From NCBI GenBank assembly GCA_963575745.1, contig CAUYUJ010007447.1, forward strand, positions 351,001 to 415,000: a stretch of 64,000 nucleotides of DNA. Direction: 5' to 3'. Source of the stretch: Prorocentrum cordatum (taxonomy: Eukaryota; Sar; Dinophyceae; Prorocentrales; Prorocentraceae). Both the position numbers and the translations under genes were made by a program. This document shows, piece after piece, positions 1-10,439 of this stretch; the first letter of the stretch is position 1; each line of letters begins with the position of its first letter. Below the pieces are notes generated by a model. The model worked only from the letters and a program-made list of their open reading frames with translations, had not been told where the DNA came from and did no database searches.

Positions 1-384
1 GGCCGCGGCCGCGCGGCCAAGCGCCGCGTCGCCTCTCGGCTGCTTGCCGCTGGATGCAGGGCTGACGTTCGCTAGGGCCCGTCGGAGTTCATTCCGTCCG
101 ATGCCCCGTCGAGGTCTGGCTTCTTCGCGGGTTGCCGTGGTTTGGCGATCCTCGGGATGGGGCGGGGCCCTCCGCCGCCGCCTTCGCGGGGGCCGCCCGT
201 CTCGTGAGCTTGCGCACCAGAGGCTCGCCCCGCAAGCGTTGTCGTCGGAGCTGTCGAGCGGGCGCCTGAGCCTCCCGGGGGCAGCGGCGCTCGCCGACGC
301 CGCTGCCATGGGCCAAGCACTGCGCCCCTGCGCCCGGGAGGCTGATTTCCAGGTGTCGGTTGATGGGTGCAGCGCGGTCGTCGG

Positions 385-1285
385 TGCAGGAGCTCGACGT
401 GATCTCGGCGGCCTTCCTGGCGCGCCCGGCGTAAGTCGGCATCGACGCGGCGGCGGAGGGGGTCTCCTTGGCGGCGGTGCGGCATGTGCTGCCTGCCTTG
501 GGCCCTCCGCGCGTCTCGCTGCTGAGAGCGTGCAAGGCGCTGAATGGCTGGGGGGAGCTGGGGCCGCCCCGCGTGCGTCTGCCGATCCCATCGGCCTGCC
601 GTGATGGCGATCGTGGGCGTCGTGATCTCGACCAGTTAGCTTCCTTCTGCGATGTTCGTGCTCCTCGCCTTCGCTGGCAACCCGCGCCCTTCGAAGGCTC
701 TCCATCTCCGCGACGACTCATTCGCGCTCCCTGACCCGCTTGCAAAAAGGGACTGCGGCCAGGGGGGCCTCCTGCTCAGCCCGAGCGAGGATGGGCGCCC
801 TGGCAAGACGGGGATCACCTACGAGAGCGTCGCCCTGGACAGGCCGAGCGGTGGCCGCTGTGGGCGGCTCTGAAGCTCGCCCGTCATGGCGGCGCGGCGC
901 TGCGGGGCTTCGACGCGGCGGACGTGCGCGGCGCCCTCGACCAGGCGACGGGGCGGCTGGGTTCGGAGGCGCAGCCTTCCCTGCATGTGCTTCGGCACAG
1001 CGCGGCCAGCGACGACCTCCCGGCGGCGCGGTTCTCGTTGCCCGAGGCGAAAGACGCTGGAAGGTGGATCGCCGATTGCTGTCTGCGGCGGTCTGCAAAG
1101 AGGGCCAAGCTGCAGCGACAGATGGACGACCTGCCCGACGAGGTGACGTCTATCGGCCAGCTGGTGGATGCCCACCTCGGGGCGCTGATTGAGGCAGCTG
1201 CCCTGGGGATGCCCTTCCCGCGGCCTGTTCCCGTGCGGCTGGCGGCTTCGTCGCGCGGAAGGGTGAAGCCTTCTTTGACGACCAA
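385..1285 (+). pseudogene. Decayed tyrosine recombinase (phage-integrase fold)
   Basis: Read across frames, this gives an N-terminal helical core-binding region (AAVRHVLPALGPP, then a KALNGW..RLPIP stretch) followed by a tyrosine-recombinase catalytic domain. Visible landmarks: first catalytic Arg in NPRPSKALHL (codon 685-687), the beta-hairpin Lys in GRPGKTG (805-807), the HxxR box in LHVLRHSAASDD (984-995) and the GRW motif. The nucleophilic Tyr expected in an RRYAKRA-like segment reads Ser (TCT, 1092-1094), one base from TAT. A TAA near 431 and frame changes near 600 and 880 confirm decay. Tyrosine recombinases of this kind belong to DIRS, Ngaro or Crypton-type mobile elements; multi-copy proteins of this type are, to my knowledge, common in dinoflagellates. 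The fold call is solid from motifs; the element class is inferred. Confidence 0.65.
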
Positions 1286-1349
1286 GTGGGCTGCTATCTG
1301 ACGCGCCGGCTGGCGGCCGCTCTGTCTTCGGCGCGTCTTCTGCCTCGCT

Positions 1350-1612
1350 CGGACTTCATCGGACTGGGGGCCGTCTCGTGGCCGATCGCGCGTCGCTGGC
1401 AGGCCTTGGGGTTCGCGGCCATTCTTTTCGATCCCAACAAACATCAGGGGTTCGACTTGTCTAGGCCCGCGGTGCGCCAGAGGATCTTGGGATGGTTCGG
1501 GGGTCCGTGGCCCTGGGTGTCTCGGTCTCCCTTGCCTCGGGGTCCTGGGCCCCCCTCTGCTCGGTCTCGGGGTTTCTTGGGTTCTCTCGCCGCCGGGGCC
1601 GTCGAATGCCAT
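1350..1612 (+). pseudogene. Methyltransferase-like domain relic next to recombinase
   Basis: Downstream of the recombinase, in another frame, the translation reads GLGAVSWPIARRWQALGF, then AAILFDPNKHQGFDLSRP, then RQRILGWF and later GPPSARSRGFLG. This resembles the AdoMet-binding start of a methyltransferase-like domain (FxGxGxxSxA, acidic end of strand 2 in LFD, then DL..P.V). In related elements it continues into a TPCSSWSRAR motif; here the matching stretch is scrambled. The order recombinase then methyltransferase fits a DIRS-like YR element. No start codon, intact catalytic motif or defined end is visible. Could instead be a non-enzymatic relic of the same multi-copy ORF. Confidence 0.4.
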
Positions 1613-2066
1613 CGCTTTAGGGTCTTCGTTTTTGCTGACAGTCCTGGCAGCTCCTTTCAGGCGGCGCTAGCCTCTTTCAAACACGCGTGCTCTCTCGCAT
1701 CGCATTCCGCTGGATTCAGATTCTGTCGGTGCGTTGGCCGTCGCCTTTGCCCTTCCAGAATATGGGTCTGGATTGTTTTTTTTTCACCTCGCTCTGCTCG
1801 CCCCTATTGCACGGAAAAGGTGGTGAACGACGTTATGACCAGCGTCGTTTTCGCGTCAAGATTGCTGTTCAAGATAGTCGTGGTATCCCGTGGGCTCATG
1901 GCGTGAATCAATATCCACGGACGTTCGCCCAATGGAGTGCTGACTGGCTCCTGAAATGTGCAGTGAACCTTCGTGAAGCTACGCTCTGTCGACTTGCGTT
2001 GTGCATGCGCAAATGTTTTGTAAATGTGGTCTGCGAGTGGGCCAGAAAATCCAAGTATGCCAAGTA
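1613..2066. other. No recognised gene (possible tail of YR element)
   Basis: AT content rises relative to the first 1.5 kb. Open frames here carry no recognisable motif. It may be the degenerate 3' part of the recombinase element, but nothing shows this directly. Confidence 0.3.
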
Positions 2067-2330
2067 CTGGTCTCTCGAGTTTGGCTGCTGTGCTGTCTGT
2101 CATCTGGTGCCTCCTTCGCTGGCGAGGCAGTCGCCCGCGCCCCCAGTCAGCAAATATAATCTTTGGCGCAAGGAATGTCAGAAAATCATTTAACTGCTTG
2201 CTGAGTGCGTGCCGCAAGCACCGGCTCAAGTCTCCCTCCCGCCCCCTGCTCTCGCCATTTGGTCTCTCGAGTTTGGTTGCTGCGCTGCGCTGTCTGTCTT
2301 CAGGCGCCTTCTCTGCTTGTCTGACGGTCG
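2067..2330. repeat. Two-copy tandem duplication, ~190 bp apart
   Basis: The segment around TGGTCTCTCGAGTTTGG followed by TGCTG.GCTG..CTGTCTGTC occurs at about 2069 and again at about 2260, both in + orientation. No coding function is suggested. Confidence 0.6.
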
Positions 2331-2345
2331 CCCTTCCCCCCAATC

Positions 2346-2602
2346 GTATCAGCATCGTCATCATCATCGTCATCATCATCGTCATCATCATTATTGTCAT
2401 CGCCATCGTCATACTGATCATCGTCATCATCATCATCATCACCATCATCATCATCATCGTTACCTTCATCGTCATCATCCGCATCAGCATCGTCATCGTC
2501 ATCGTCATCGTCATCATCATCATCAGCATCATCATCATCGTCATCATCATGATCCTCATCAGCATCATCATCATCAGCATCATCGTCATCATCATCATAG
2601 CC
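2346..2602. repeat. (CAT)n microsatellite with CGT/CAG variants
   Basis: About 85 trinucleotide units of CAT with interspersed CGT, CAG and TAT. Interruptions stay in phase, so poly-His, poly-Ile and poly-Asp frames are open on both strands without being genes. Confidence 0.95.
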
Positions 2603-2869
2603 AGCGCCTTTGGGGACCGAGGCGATTCTCCTCCGAGGGATGTTGATGAGGATTTGGATTTCAACAATCCGCCGGTCTCTCTTCCATCTGCTTTGTCTGT
2701 TGTCTCTTGTAATGATCATGTATTGCTTGGTGAAGTCAAGGCTGCGAAATGAGCGACGGTCTCGAACCGATGGGTGAAGTTCATCTCTCTCTGCCGCAGA
2801 TCTCCAGCTGCTTGCGGCAAGTCCCGCCACCGTGCCTGGGTGGTGGGTTGTAAGCCTAGTAGATGTTCG

Positions 2870-3215
2870 TTGGGATCTTGTGGGGGGCATGTCGGGGGCC
2901 TTTTGGAGGCAGTTCTGAGGCCTCTCGGCGGCCGTTTTGGGGCCTCTTGGGGTGCCATTGGGTTTCGTGGTGGCTTCTTGGGGCCTCTTGGGGCCTCTTA
3001 AGGGCCCCTTGGGGCGGAAGGCTTGGATTTTAGGTTCGTGTTCCCTGTCTGGGCCTTCTTTGGGGGCCGTCTTGGGGTCGTCTTGGGCCGTCTTGGGCGC
3101 CTCTTGGGCTGTCTTGGGGCGCTCTTAGGCAATCTTCGGGCTCTGTTGGGGGCCTGCGGGGCCGTTTTGGGGTGGTCTTTGGGGCCTCTTGGGCCGTGTT
3201 GGAGCGCCGGAAAAT
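2870..3215. repeat. 10-bp minisatellite, GGGGCCTCTT type
   Basis: Degenerate tandem repeats of GGGGCCTCTT / GGGCCGTCTT. The reverse complement (AAGAGGCCCC) matches the AGGAGGCCCC minisatellites at 6450 and 8985, so the family occurs on both strands. Confidence 0.8.
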
Positions 3216-3430
3216 CGAAAAAGCGAGAACGCCCAAATCCTCCGTACACACACGGGGAACCGATGATTCCCAACAATCCTGTGGTGTTGGGTCTTTCCTT
3301 GTTTTGAAGGGACAGCGCCCCGCGTCCCTCGCTCCTTCCTCTTCCCACTCCTCGCTCGTCCTCTTTCTGTTTCTGCCGCCCGCGTCCCATTTCGGCACGT
3401 CCCTCACGCGTTTCGTGGCCCGTAGGGAGC

Positions 3431-4480
3431 TCGAAGGCCCCAGTGGCTGTGACCACATGCGTCCCGCGCAACCCAGCACGGCGTTTCGTGGCCCCATATG
3501 GAGCTCCACCGAAGGCCCCAATAGTGGGTGTGACCATGCGTCCCGCGCAACCCAGTACGGCGTTTCGTGGCCCCATACGGAGTCTACCGAATGCCCCAGT
3601 GGCTGTGACCACATGCGCCCTGCGCCACCTAGTACGGCATTACGTGGCCCTGTAGGAATAGGAAGCCCCATTCGAGGCCCCAGTGGCTGTGGCCACATGC
3701 GTCCCGCGCCATCCAGTACGGCGTTTCGTGGCTCCACAGGGAGCTCCACCGAAGGCCTCAGTGGCTGTGACCACGTGCGTCTCGTGCGGCCCCTAGATGG
3801 AGGCCCCAGTGGCTGTGGCCACATGCGTCCCGCGCCACCCAGTACGGCATTTCGTGGTCCCATAGGGAGCTCCACCGACGGCTCCAGTGGCTGTGGCCAC
3901 ATGCGTCCCGCGCCAGTTCGTGGCCCCATGGGGAGCTTCACCGAAGGCCCCAGTGACTGTGACCACATGCGTCCCGCGCAACCCAGTACGGCGTTTCGTG
4001 GCCCCATGTGAGCTAGCTCCACCGAAGGCCCCAGTGGTTGTGACCACATGCGTCCCACGCCAACCAGTATGGCGTTTCGTGGCCCCATAGGGAGCCTCAT
4101 CGAATGCCCCAGTGGCTGTGGCCACATGCGTCCCGCGCAGCCCGTTACGGGGTTTCGTGGCCACATGGGGAGCTCCACCGAAGGCCTCAGTGGCTGTGAC
4201 CACATGCGTCCCGTGCCACCCAGTACGGCACACCCCTCACGCGTTTCGTGGCCCCGCGCGGAGCTCCACCGAAGGCCCCAGTGGCGACGTTCGCATGCGG
4301 TTCCCCCCCGCCTATTTCGGCATGCCCCTTGCGCGTTTCGTGGCCACATAAGTAGCTCCACCGAAAGCGCCAGAGGCGACGTTCGCATGGCGGCCTCGCT
4401 CCATTTTGGCACATTTCTCACACGTCTCGTGCCCCATATGGAGCGCGACCGAAGGCCCCAATGGCTGGGGCCGCATGCGT
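3431..4480. repeat. 78-bp tandem satellite, ~13 degenerate units
   Basis: Unit of 78 bp carrying CGTTTCGTGGCCCCATAG, GGGAGCTCCACCGAAGG and GGCTGTGACCACATGCG. Because 78 is a multiple of 3, long frames stay open on both strands (including 489 codons on the minus strand at 3030-4499); they are by-products of the repeat. A related array lies at 60400-62290 in the same orientation. Last units diverge and run into a GGA array. Confidence 0.95.
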
Positions 4481-4502
4481 CCACGCCCCAATTCGGCACA
4501 CC

Positions 4503-4690
4503 GAGGAGGAGGAGGAGGAGAAGGAGGAGGAGGAGGAGGAGGAGGAGTAGGAGGAGGAGGAGGAGGAGGAGGAGGAGGAGGAGGGGGAGGAGAAGGAGGA
4601 GGAGGAGGAGAAGGAGGAGGAGGAGGAAGAGGAGGAGGAGGACGATGATGACGACGAGGACGAGGACGAGGACAAGGAGGACGAGGAGGA
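4503..4690. repeat. (GGA)n microsatellite
   Basis: About 60 GGA units with GAA, GAT and GAC variants towards the 3' end. Directly abuts the 78-bp satellite. Confidence 0.95.
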
Positions 4691-4734
4691 GGAGGAGGAC
4701 TACGGGCAGATGCGGGGGGCAGAGCGGACGGGAG

Positions 4735-4965
4735 GGATTTGAGCCTCTTGGTGCCTTCTTGGGCGCGCTCTTGGGTTGATGTTGGATCGCCTAATGGGCT
4801 TCTTGGGCGCCTAGTACGTAGGGCCTCCTGGTGGCGTCTTGGGGCGGAAGGCTTGAACTGTTGGTTGGTGGTCACCCTTTTACGAGCCCCTTGGGCAGTC
4901 TTGGGCGTTTCTTCGGCCGTTTTTGGGCCGTGTTGAGCCGCGTCGGAAACCTCTTGGGAGCTTCT
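4735..4965. repeat. Degenerate GGGCCTCTTG minisatellite
   Basis: Same CTTGGG/GGCGC-rich 10-12 bp units as at 2870-3215, more diverged. Lies between the GGA array and unique sequence. Confidence 0.6.
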
Positions 4966-5179
4966 TGGGCCACGGCTTTATCGGACGAATCTGCTGCGCA
5001 AGCGAACTCGAGGCGCCAATGGTTCTCCTCCTCCTAGGGGGATCTTCGTCGTCGCAGCTGCATGCAGTTCGAAAAACTTGCCATAGTGGCCTCCAGGCGG
5101 TCAAATAACAGTGACCACAAGAATTTGCATATTCAATTTGATACCGTCGCGCCTCCCCCAATGAACACGAGTTTCGGTT

Positions 5180-5460
5180 TATGGGCTTCGTCGGGGCCCT
5201 CGAAGTACGCGGGCTCTGTGGTGCACATCTACATACAGTGTGGTGCACGCGGGCGCCAGTCGCCGCGCTGCGCGCGGCTGCTGCGGTGTGCACGCGGATC
5301 GTGTTGTACACCAGCGCCGTGGTGCACGCGGAACGTGCCTGTGTGGCCGCAGCGGTGCTGTGTAAAGGGCGTTTTTTTTCGCAGCTGTGCACGCAGGCGC
5401 CGCGGTGCACAGGAGCGCTGCCATGTACCCGGTCATTGTGATGTACACAGGCGATGTGGT
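5180..5460. repeat. Degenerate GTGGTGCACGCGG repeats
   Basis: Irregular tandem units built on GTGGTGCACGCGGGCGCC and CACAGGCGATGTGG. The array resumes after a 167-bp insertion at 5461-5627. Confidence 0.6.
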
Positions 5461-5627
5461 TCAGATTCGGAAAAGGTGCCCATACCTCAACCCTTCGCTC
5501 GTTTTCCCCTTTTCGGGCCTCCTTGGAGGCCCTCGTCGCCACCGCTGGATTCGCCTCGAAATCCTGGTCAGAACGCGCCCTGGGAGAGGTCCGGGGGTAA
5601 CGGCATCGGTACCTTTTGGTTTCCCCA
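5461..5627. mobile_element. Short foldback element with 16-bp direct flanks
   Basis: A 167-bp segment lies between two identical copies of ACACAGGCGATGTGGT (5445-5460 and 5628-5643). Its ends are imperfect inverted repeats: AAAAGGTGCCCATACC near the left end against AAAAGGTACCGATGCC read inward from the right. A second copy lies inverted at 12018-12182, outside this array, so the segment is mobile or duplicated. The 16-bp flanks could be a target-site duplication or two neighbouring units of the host minisatellite; I cannot separate these. Confidence 0.6.
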
Positions 5628-5643
5628 ACACAGGCGATGTGGT

Positions 5644-6449
5644 GCATGCGTAGGTTGCTGCATCAGCGTGCGTGGTGTGAGCAGGCATTGCGGTGTCAGC
5701 GCGCCTGGTGGCGATCGCAGCTGCAAGGCCATCTCGCTACAGCCGCACCACGCGTAGCAACAGGGGCAGTGCTTGCAGAAGAGAATCGAGCGGCCGGGCA
5801 CGACGGTGTTATGTCGTGTGCCGGTGAACCCTCACACCCACCCAGCCAAAGAACGCGCGTTATGTGGTTTCAACCATCTTGAGCTCCAGCAGAGTGGAGC
5901 AGAACACTTAAAAGCAGTAGGGGCAGGACTTCTGCCTCGCCCTGCAAGGGAAGGGGAGGAGTAAGGAGGGGGACAGTGGTAAGGGCAGGACCGCGGCGGC
6001 GGCAGAGCGCGTGCTGAGCCCAGCCGGGGGCGCCTGCCGCCAGCGGCTCTGCCGACGGCCCCACCGCGCGCGGAGAATTTCCCACTGCGTGCGGCGTAGA
6101 TCCGCACAGCGTGCGGATGCATATCCATTCAGTATGTTTGGTGCTTTTACGTTCTCTAGGCTCGTGCCGTTTCGATGGCGGCGGCGACCCCAGCGCGAGC
6201 CTTCAAGCCTGAATTCCGCCAGAGGCCCAGATTCGGCCAACATGGAAGCAGCCGACCGTTCAAGGTCGAAGCCAACGCCGGAGTCTGCGTGTTTTATGCA
6301 TGTTCCTATAGATTGGGCCTCCCCTTGGGCACGAGTCCATGGGGTTTTATGTGTGTTCCTGTATCTTGCCCTTCTCCTGTGGCTTCAATCCGCAGTGTTT
6401 TATGTACGTCTGTTCCTGTGTATTGGGCCTCTACTGTGGCACGAATCCT
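5644..6449. other. No recognised gene
   Basis: Begins with the tail of the GTGGTGCA repeats, then GC-rich sequence. Open frames up to about 110 codons show no recognisable motif. Confidence 0.4.
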
Positions 6450-6572
6450 CCCAAGGATGCCCCAGGAGGCTCCAGGAGGCTCCAGGAGGCCCCAGGAGAC
6501 CACACGAGGCCCCAGGAGGCTCTAGGAAGCCCCATGAGGTTTCAGGAGGCCCCAGAGGCCCCAGGCTCATGC
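6450..6572. repeat. 10-bp minisatellite AGGAGGCCCC
   Basis: About a dozen units of AGGAGGCTCC / AGGAGGCCCC with exact 10-bp phasing in the first half. The array is followed by a ~50-bp segment (6705-6760) that also follows the sister array at 8985. Confidence 0.85.
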
Positions 6573-6704
6573 GCAGAGACGCGCTCGTACTACTGAGACT
6601 CACTCACACTCCAGCTCATTCACAGTTAGATTCACTCCCAGACCGTCACTACTCAAGCCCGTTTATATTCGCAAACTGTTCGCCAGACACTCAAAGTGGA
6701 CAGG

Positions 6705-6760
6705 TCCACGCTAATAGATGCACATATGGGGAGCTCCACGCAGTGAATCCTTACTCCGAC
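6705..6760. repeat. Shared 50-bp block after minisatellite
   Basis: GGACAGGTCCACGCTAATAG, ATGCACAT and GGGGAGCTCCACGCAGTGA also occur at 9150-9205. The GGGAGCTCCAC core is shared with the 78-bp satellite unit. Confidence 0.75.
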
Positions 6761-6834
6761 CGCACCAACTCCTTCAAACTCACTCCTTCTCATCCTCCTC
6801 CGCCTCCTCCTCCTCTTCCTTCTCCTCCTCTTCA

Positions 6835-7050
6835 TGTTATGCTATGTTATGAACGATGTGTTATGCCATATAATGGTATGCCATGTACTGCCATGCCCGA
6901 TTATGGTGTGACATGTTCTGTTATGTGTTACTATGGCATTTTATGTTATGTTATATTGTGTGAGCTATGTCATACCATGCTATGTTACGACATGGTATGA
7001 CTGTTGCATGTTATTAGGGTATGATCTACAATGCTATGGTATTTACTGAC
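6835..7050. repeat. Degenerate TTATG/CCATG-rich repeats
   Basis: TATG-rich units such as TATGCTATGTTATG and TATGCCATGTACTGCCATG with loose ~10-bp spacing. AT-rich against a GC-rich background. Confidence 0.5.
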
Positions 7051-7059
7051 ATGTTATGA

Positions 7060-7250
7060 TGAGGTGGTGCTAATGATGATGTTGGTGGTGATGATGAGGA
7101 TGCTGCTGATGATGATGAGGATGTTGTTGCTGTTGTTGTTGCTGCTGCTATTGTGGTGGTGGTTGTTGTGGTTGTGGCGATTGTTGTTGGTTTGTGGTGG
7201 TGGTGGTGGTGGTAGTGGTGGTGGTGGTGGTTGGTGTTGTCGTTGTTGTT
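7060..7250. repeat. (GAT/GTT/GGT)n trinucleotide array
   Basis: Starts as GATGATG, passes through GTTGCTGTT and ends as GGTGGTGGT; phase is kept throughout, as expected from slippage plus substitution. Confidence 0.9.
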
Positions 7251-7411
7251 GAACTTCCACTTCAGAGGAATAATTATTGTTGATCCCCCCTCACAGGTGC
7301 ACACTGTTTTTTTCTTAGTCGAAGTGTGCCCCTCGACGCTCGCACCTTGTTTTTTTGTCAGGGATAGTCTTGGTGCTCAAACTGGGCCCCTGGCTCCCCG
7401 GATTACAACAA

Positions 7412-7805
7412 CAACGGCTCCCGTCTGAGATTTCCTCCAAATTTACTCAAGACCCCCGCTCCTGAGACTTCCCCACAATTTACTCAGGATCGGTGCTCCC
7501 GCCTGTGACTTCCTCGCAATTTAGTCAGGTCCCCCGCTCCCATCTGAGACTTCCTTACGCATTACTCAGGAACGGCGCCCCCGCTTGAGACTTCCTCGCA
7601 ATTGAATCAAGACTTCCTCGCGATTTAATCGAGACCCCCGCTCCCACCAGAGAAACCTTCACATTTTATTCAGGAATTGCGCTCTCGCCTGTGACTTCCA
7701 TACAATTTATTCAGAAATCGCGCTGTCGACGCTCAGGAAACACGCTGCGCCAAGGACGCCGTTACAATTTACTTAATAATCGCGCTCTCGCCATACTCAG
7801 GCATC
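7412..7805. repeat. 41-bp minisatellite, ~9 units
   Basis: Unit starts GCTCCCGCCTGAGACTTCC and continues CGCAATTTACTCAGGACCCCC. Most units measure 41 bp; one is 37 bp and one carries an internal partial duplication. The last units fade after 7800. Confidence 0.85.
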
Positions 7806-7929
7806 CCGCTTGAATGTCCCACCCGCCCGACCCGCCCGTCAGGGGATCGCCCGCCAGTCGTGGGCTCCCGCCCGAGACTTCCCTCAGGAACGGCGCTTTC
7901 GTTTAGGACTTCCTCGAACGTTCACGCTC

Positions 7930-8102
7930 TTACCTTCCTGCTCCTCCTCCCTCTCCCTCCTCTCTTCCCTCATCCTTATGCCTCTCTGCCCTATCCCCTC
8001 TCCCTCCTCTCCCTCCTCCCTTCTCCCTCCCCTCTCCTGCCTCCTCCCTCCCTTTCTTTCTCTCTCTCTCTCTCCCCCTCTCTCTCTTTCTCTACCTCTC
8101 TC

Positions 8103-8136
<34 letters not shown>

Positions 8137-8150
8137 CCTCTCGCTGTCTG
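7930..8150. repeat. Pyrimidine tract ending in a 33-base T run
   Basis: CTCC/CTCT-rich tract followed by an uninterrupted T run at 8104-8136, the longest homopolymer in the window. Could be the reverse of a poly(A) tail of an inserted cDNA, but no coding sequence is recognisable next to it on the minus strand. Confidence 0.8.
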
Positions 8151-8458
8151 CCTCTAATCAACCGCCCCCCTCTTCACTCCTTATCTCCAGGCGTTTTCCC
8201 TCTTCCTTCGTCCCTCCCCCTCCCTTCCTCCCATTCTCACTCGTTCTCCCCCTCCTCTTGTTGCAGGGCCCACACCTATTCCAGTGGCTCGCACATATAC
8301 GCCCACGAAGGATTGTCAGCCCGTTCAGGTTTGCCTGCTTGTCTAAGCCCGCCGCCCCCGGCAAAGCAAGGCGTGATCGAAGACACAAAGGGCGGGTATC
8401 GTGGGGAACTCGTTTTGAATGGCACGCGGGCAAGTAAGAGCGAACAGTCTTATAATGA

Positions 8459-8565
8459 TTGTTGTTGTTGATGATGATGATGATGTTGATGATGTTGATG
8501 AGGGTGATGCTGCTGATGATGATGATGATGATGGTGATGATGAGGATGATGATGGTGATGGCGGG
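8459..8565. repeat. (GAT)n microsatellite
   Basis: GAT units with GTT and GCT variants; abuts a longer-period tandem repeat. Confidence 0.9.
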
Positions 8566-8570
8566 GCACA

Positions 8571-8930
8571 TTCTGATAATGTCTCGAGCGAGGCGCGGGT
8601 TTCAGCACCCCCAAGGGGTAGTTGCCAGGGGGTGTCTCACTCCTCCGTTCGCGGCAAAATGGCTGAGATGTCTCAATTGGGGTGCATGTTTTGGTTCCCA
8701 ACATACCCCGCTTCCGGAACATATTCTGAGCGAGGCGCTGGTTTTCGCCCCCAAGGGGGGGCGGCCAGGGGGTATCCCACTCCCCCGTTCGCGCCGCAAT
8801 GGCGGCGATGTCTCGAGCGGGGTGCCTGTATTGGTTCCCAACATCCTCCGCGTTCGGAGCGGATTCTGAGGATGTTTCGAACGAGGCGCTCATGTTCGCA
8901 CCCAACAGGGGCCAGATTTTGAGAATGTCT
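8571..8930. repeat. ~150-bp tandem repeat, 2.3 units
   Basis: Units start at about 8571, 8725 and 8865 with TTCTGA..., then a GCGAGGCGC block, CCCCCAAGGGG, CCACTCCYCCGTTCGCG and TTGGTTCCCAACAT. The third unit is truncated. Confidence 0.8.
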
Positions 8931-8984
8931 CGTGCGGTTTGCTTATGTTGCTGGTCAGGCTCGTGGGTACGGATCATTTTCAGG

Positions 8985-9145
8985 ATGCCACGGGAGGTTC
9001 CAGCAGGCTCCATGACGCTCCAGGAGGCCACAGGAGGTACCAGGAGGTATCAGGATGCTACAGGAGGCCACGGGAGGCTCCAGGAGGCTCTAGGATGCCC
9101 CAGGAGGCCCCAAGAGGGCCCAGGAGGCACCAAAGGGCCCAGGCA
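8985..9145. repeat. 10-bp minisatellite AGGAGGCCCC, second array
   Basis: CCACGGGAGGTTCCAGCAGG-type start, then AGGAGGCTCC / AGGAGGCCCC units. The 3' flank at 9150-9205 repeats the block found after the 6450 array. Confidence 0.85.
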
Positions 9146-9202
9146 CGGCGGACAGGTCCATGCTAATAGATGCACATCTGGGGAGCTCCACGCAGTGACT
9201 AA

Positions 9203-9448
9203 TTTTTTGACAGGAATGGTGGCGTGGGGGGGTGGGTGGGGGTCATCGGGTTGGCCGCGTATGCTCCAAATGTGGAGGCAGAGTGCGTTTTGTATTGTTA
9301 TTCGGCAGGGATGGTGTGGGGGGGGGGGCATGGTTCCTGGTTGACCGCATGTCGCCTGGGGGAGGGGGTGTATATTAATAGGGAGCAGTGATCAACCCTC
9401 CCCCGGAAGGGAAGAAGGGGGTTGGAAGAGGAACCGCCTCAGATCACC
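9203..9448. repeat. Dispersed ~245-bp repeat, copy 1
   Basis: Holds TTTTTTGACAGGAATGG, TCGGGTTGGCCGCGTATGC, CAAATGTGGAGGCA, GGGGGAGGGGGTGTATATT and GAAGAAGGGGGTTGGAAGAG. The same blocks occur in the same order at 17903-18147. Function unknown. Confidence 0.85.
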
Positions 9449-9774
9449 TATTCCAAGAAGCTGGTGGGATTACATGAACCTTCCACACCGCTCAAGAACT
9501 TACCAAGACGTCCCAATCGGGCCCAACACAACCCAGAGATGCCCCAAGACGGCCTTGCTGTGCCCGCAAGATGACCCCGTGAGAGCCTCCAGATCGTTTA
9601 ACTCAGCGAAGGAGCCAAAGAGTTCCTTCGCGTGACGGCCTTGCTGCAGCGCGCGTGCTTCCCGAAGCGCGCCTGCCTTTCACCCGCTGGCAACACACAC
9701 AGTGCTTACACTATGAGCTTGGTAAATAGCTCGTCCTCGTCTTGCTCCTTCCTTCTCCCCATTTTCACCGTCAC
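9449..9774. other. No recognised gene
   Basis: Mixed sequence between the dispersed repeat and a long CAT array; no motif seen. Confidence 0.4.
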
Positions 9775-9936
9775 CCTCACCATCACCACCACCCATCATC
9801 ATCGCCATTCTCATCATCACCATCATCACCATCAGCATCACCATCAACATCATCATCATCATCATCAGCATCATCATCATCATCGTCATAATCACCGTCA
9901 TCATCACTATCACCATCACCATCACCATCACCATTG

Positions 9937-9999
<63 letters not shown>

Positions 10000-10017
10000 G
10001 CATCATCATCATCATCA

Positions 10018-10093
<76 letters not shown>

Positions 10094-10107
10094 AATCGTC
10101 GTCGTCG

Positions 10108-10159
<52 letters not shown>

Positions 10160-10163
10160 TATC
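9775..10163. repeat. (CAT)n microsatellite, ~130 units
   Basis: CAT with blocks of CGT (10020-10110) and ACC variants. Ends 40 bases before the retroelement-type relic at 10440. Confidence 0.95.
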
Positions 10164-10439
10164 CTGTCCCACGCAGGGCGTGTTAATGGCACGATTTGGC
10201 TCGCTATCCCCCGTGCGTCGTGGATGCGGGTCAACTCCGCGACGTGGCACGTCGCTTGCTGCCTCCGCCTGGGGTCGGTTTTGGCCCCGCCAGGCCCTGT
10301 ATTCAAGCTGCAGAGATCCGTCGCCGTGGACGGCGAGGAGGGCGGGGACACGTGGGACTGCGGATTCGCTTGGCAGGCGCGCCGCGCTTGATCTGGCGTG
10401 CCCGCGCAGCGCCATCCGCCTGCGGACGCACACTGGTGC

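Noticed and set aside
2213-2234. Second spliced-leader relic (CCGCAAGCACCGGCTCAAG)
   Set aside because: Only the last eight bases match; no cDNA-like sequence follows.
3030-4499. 489-codon open frame on the minus strand
   Set aside because: It is the translation of the 78-bp satellite, whose length is a multiple of 3; sister frames are open too.
9632-10186. Poly-histidine metal-binding protein
   Set aside because: CAT microsatellite translation only.
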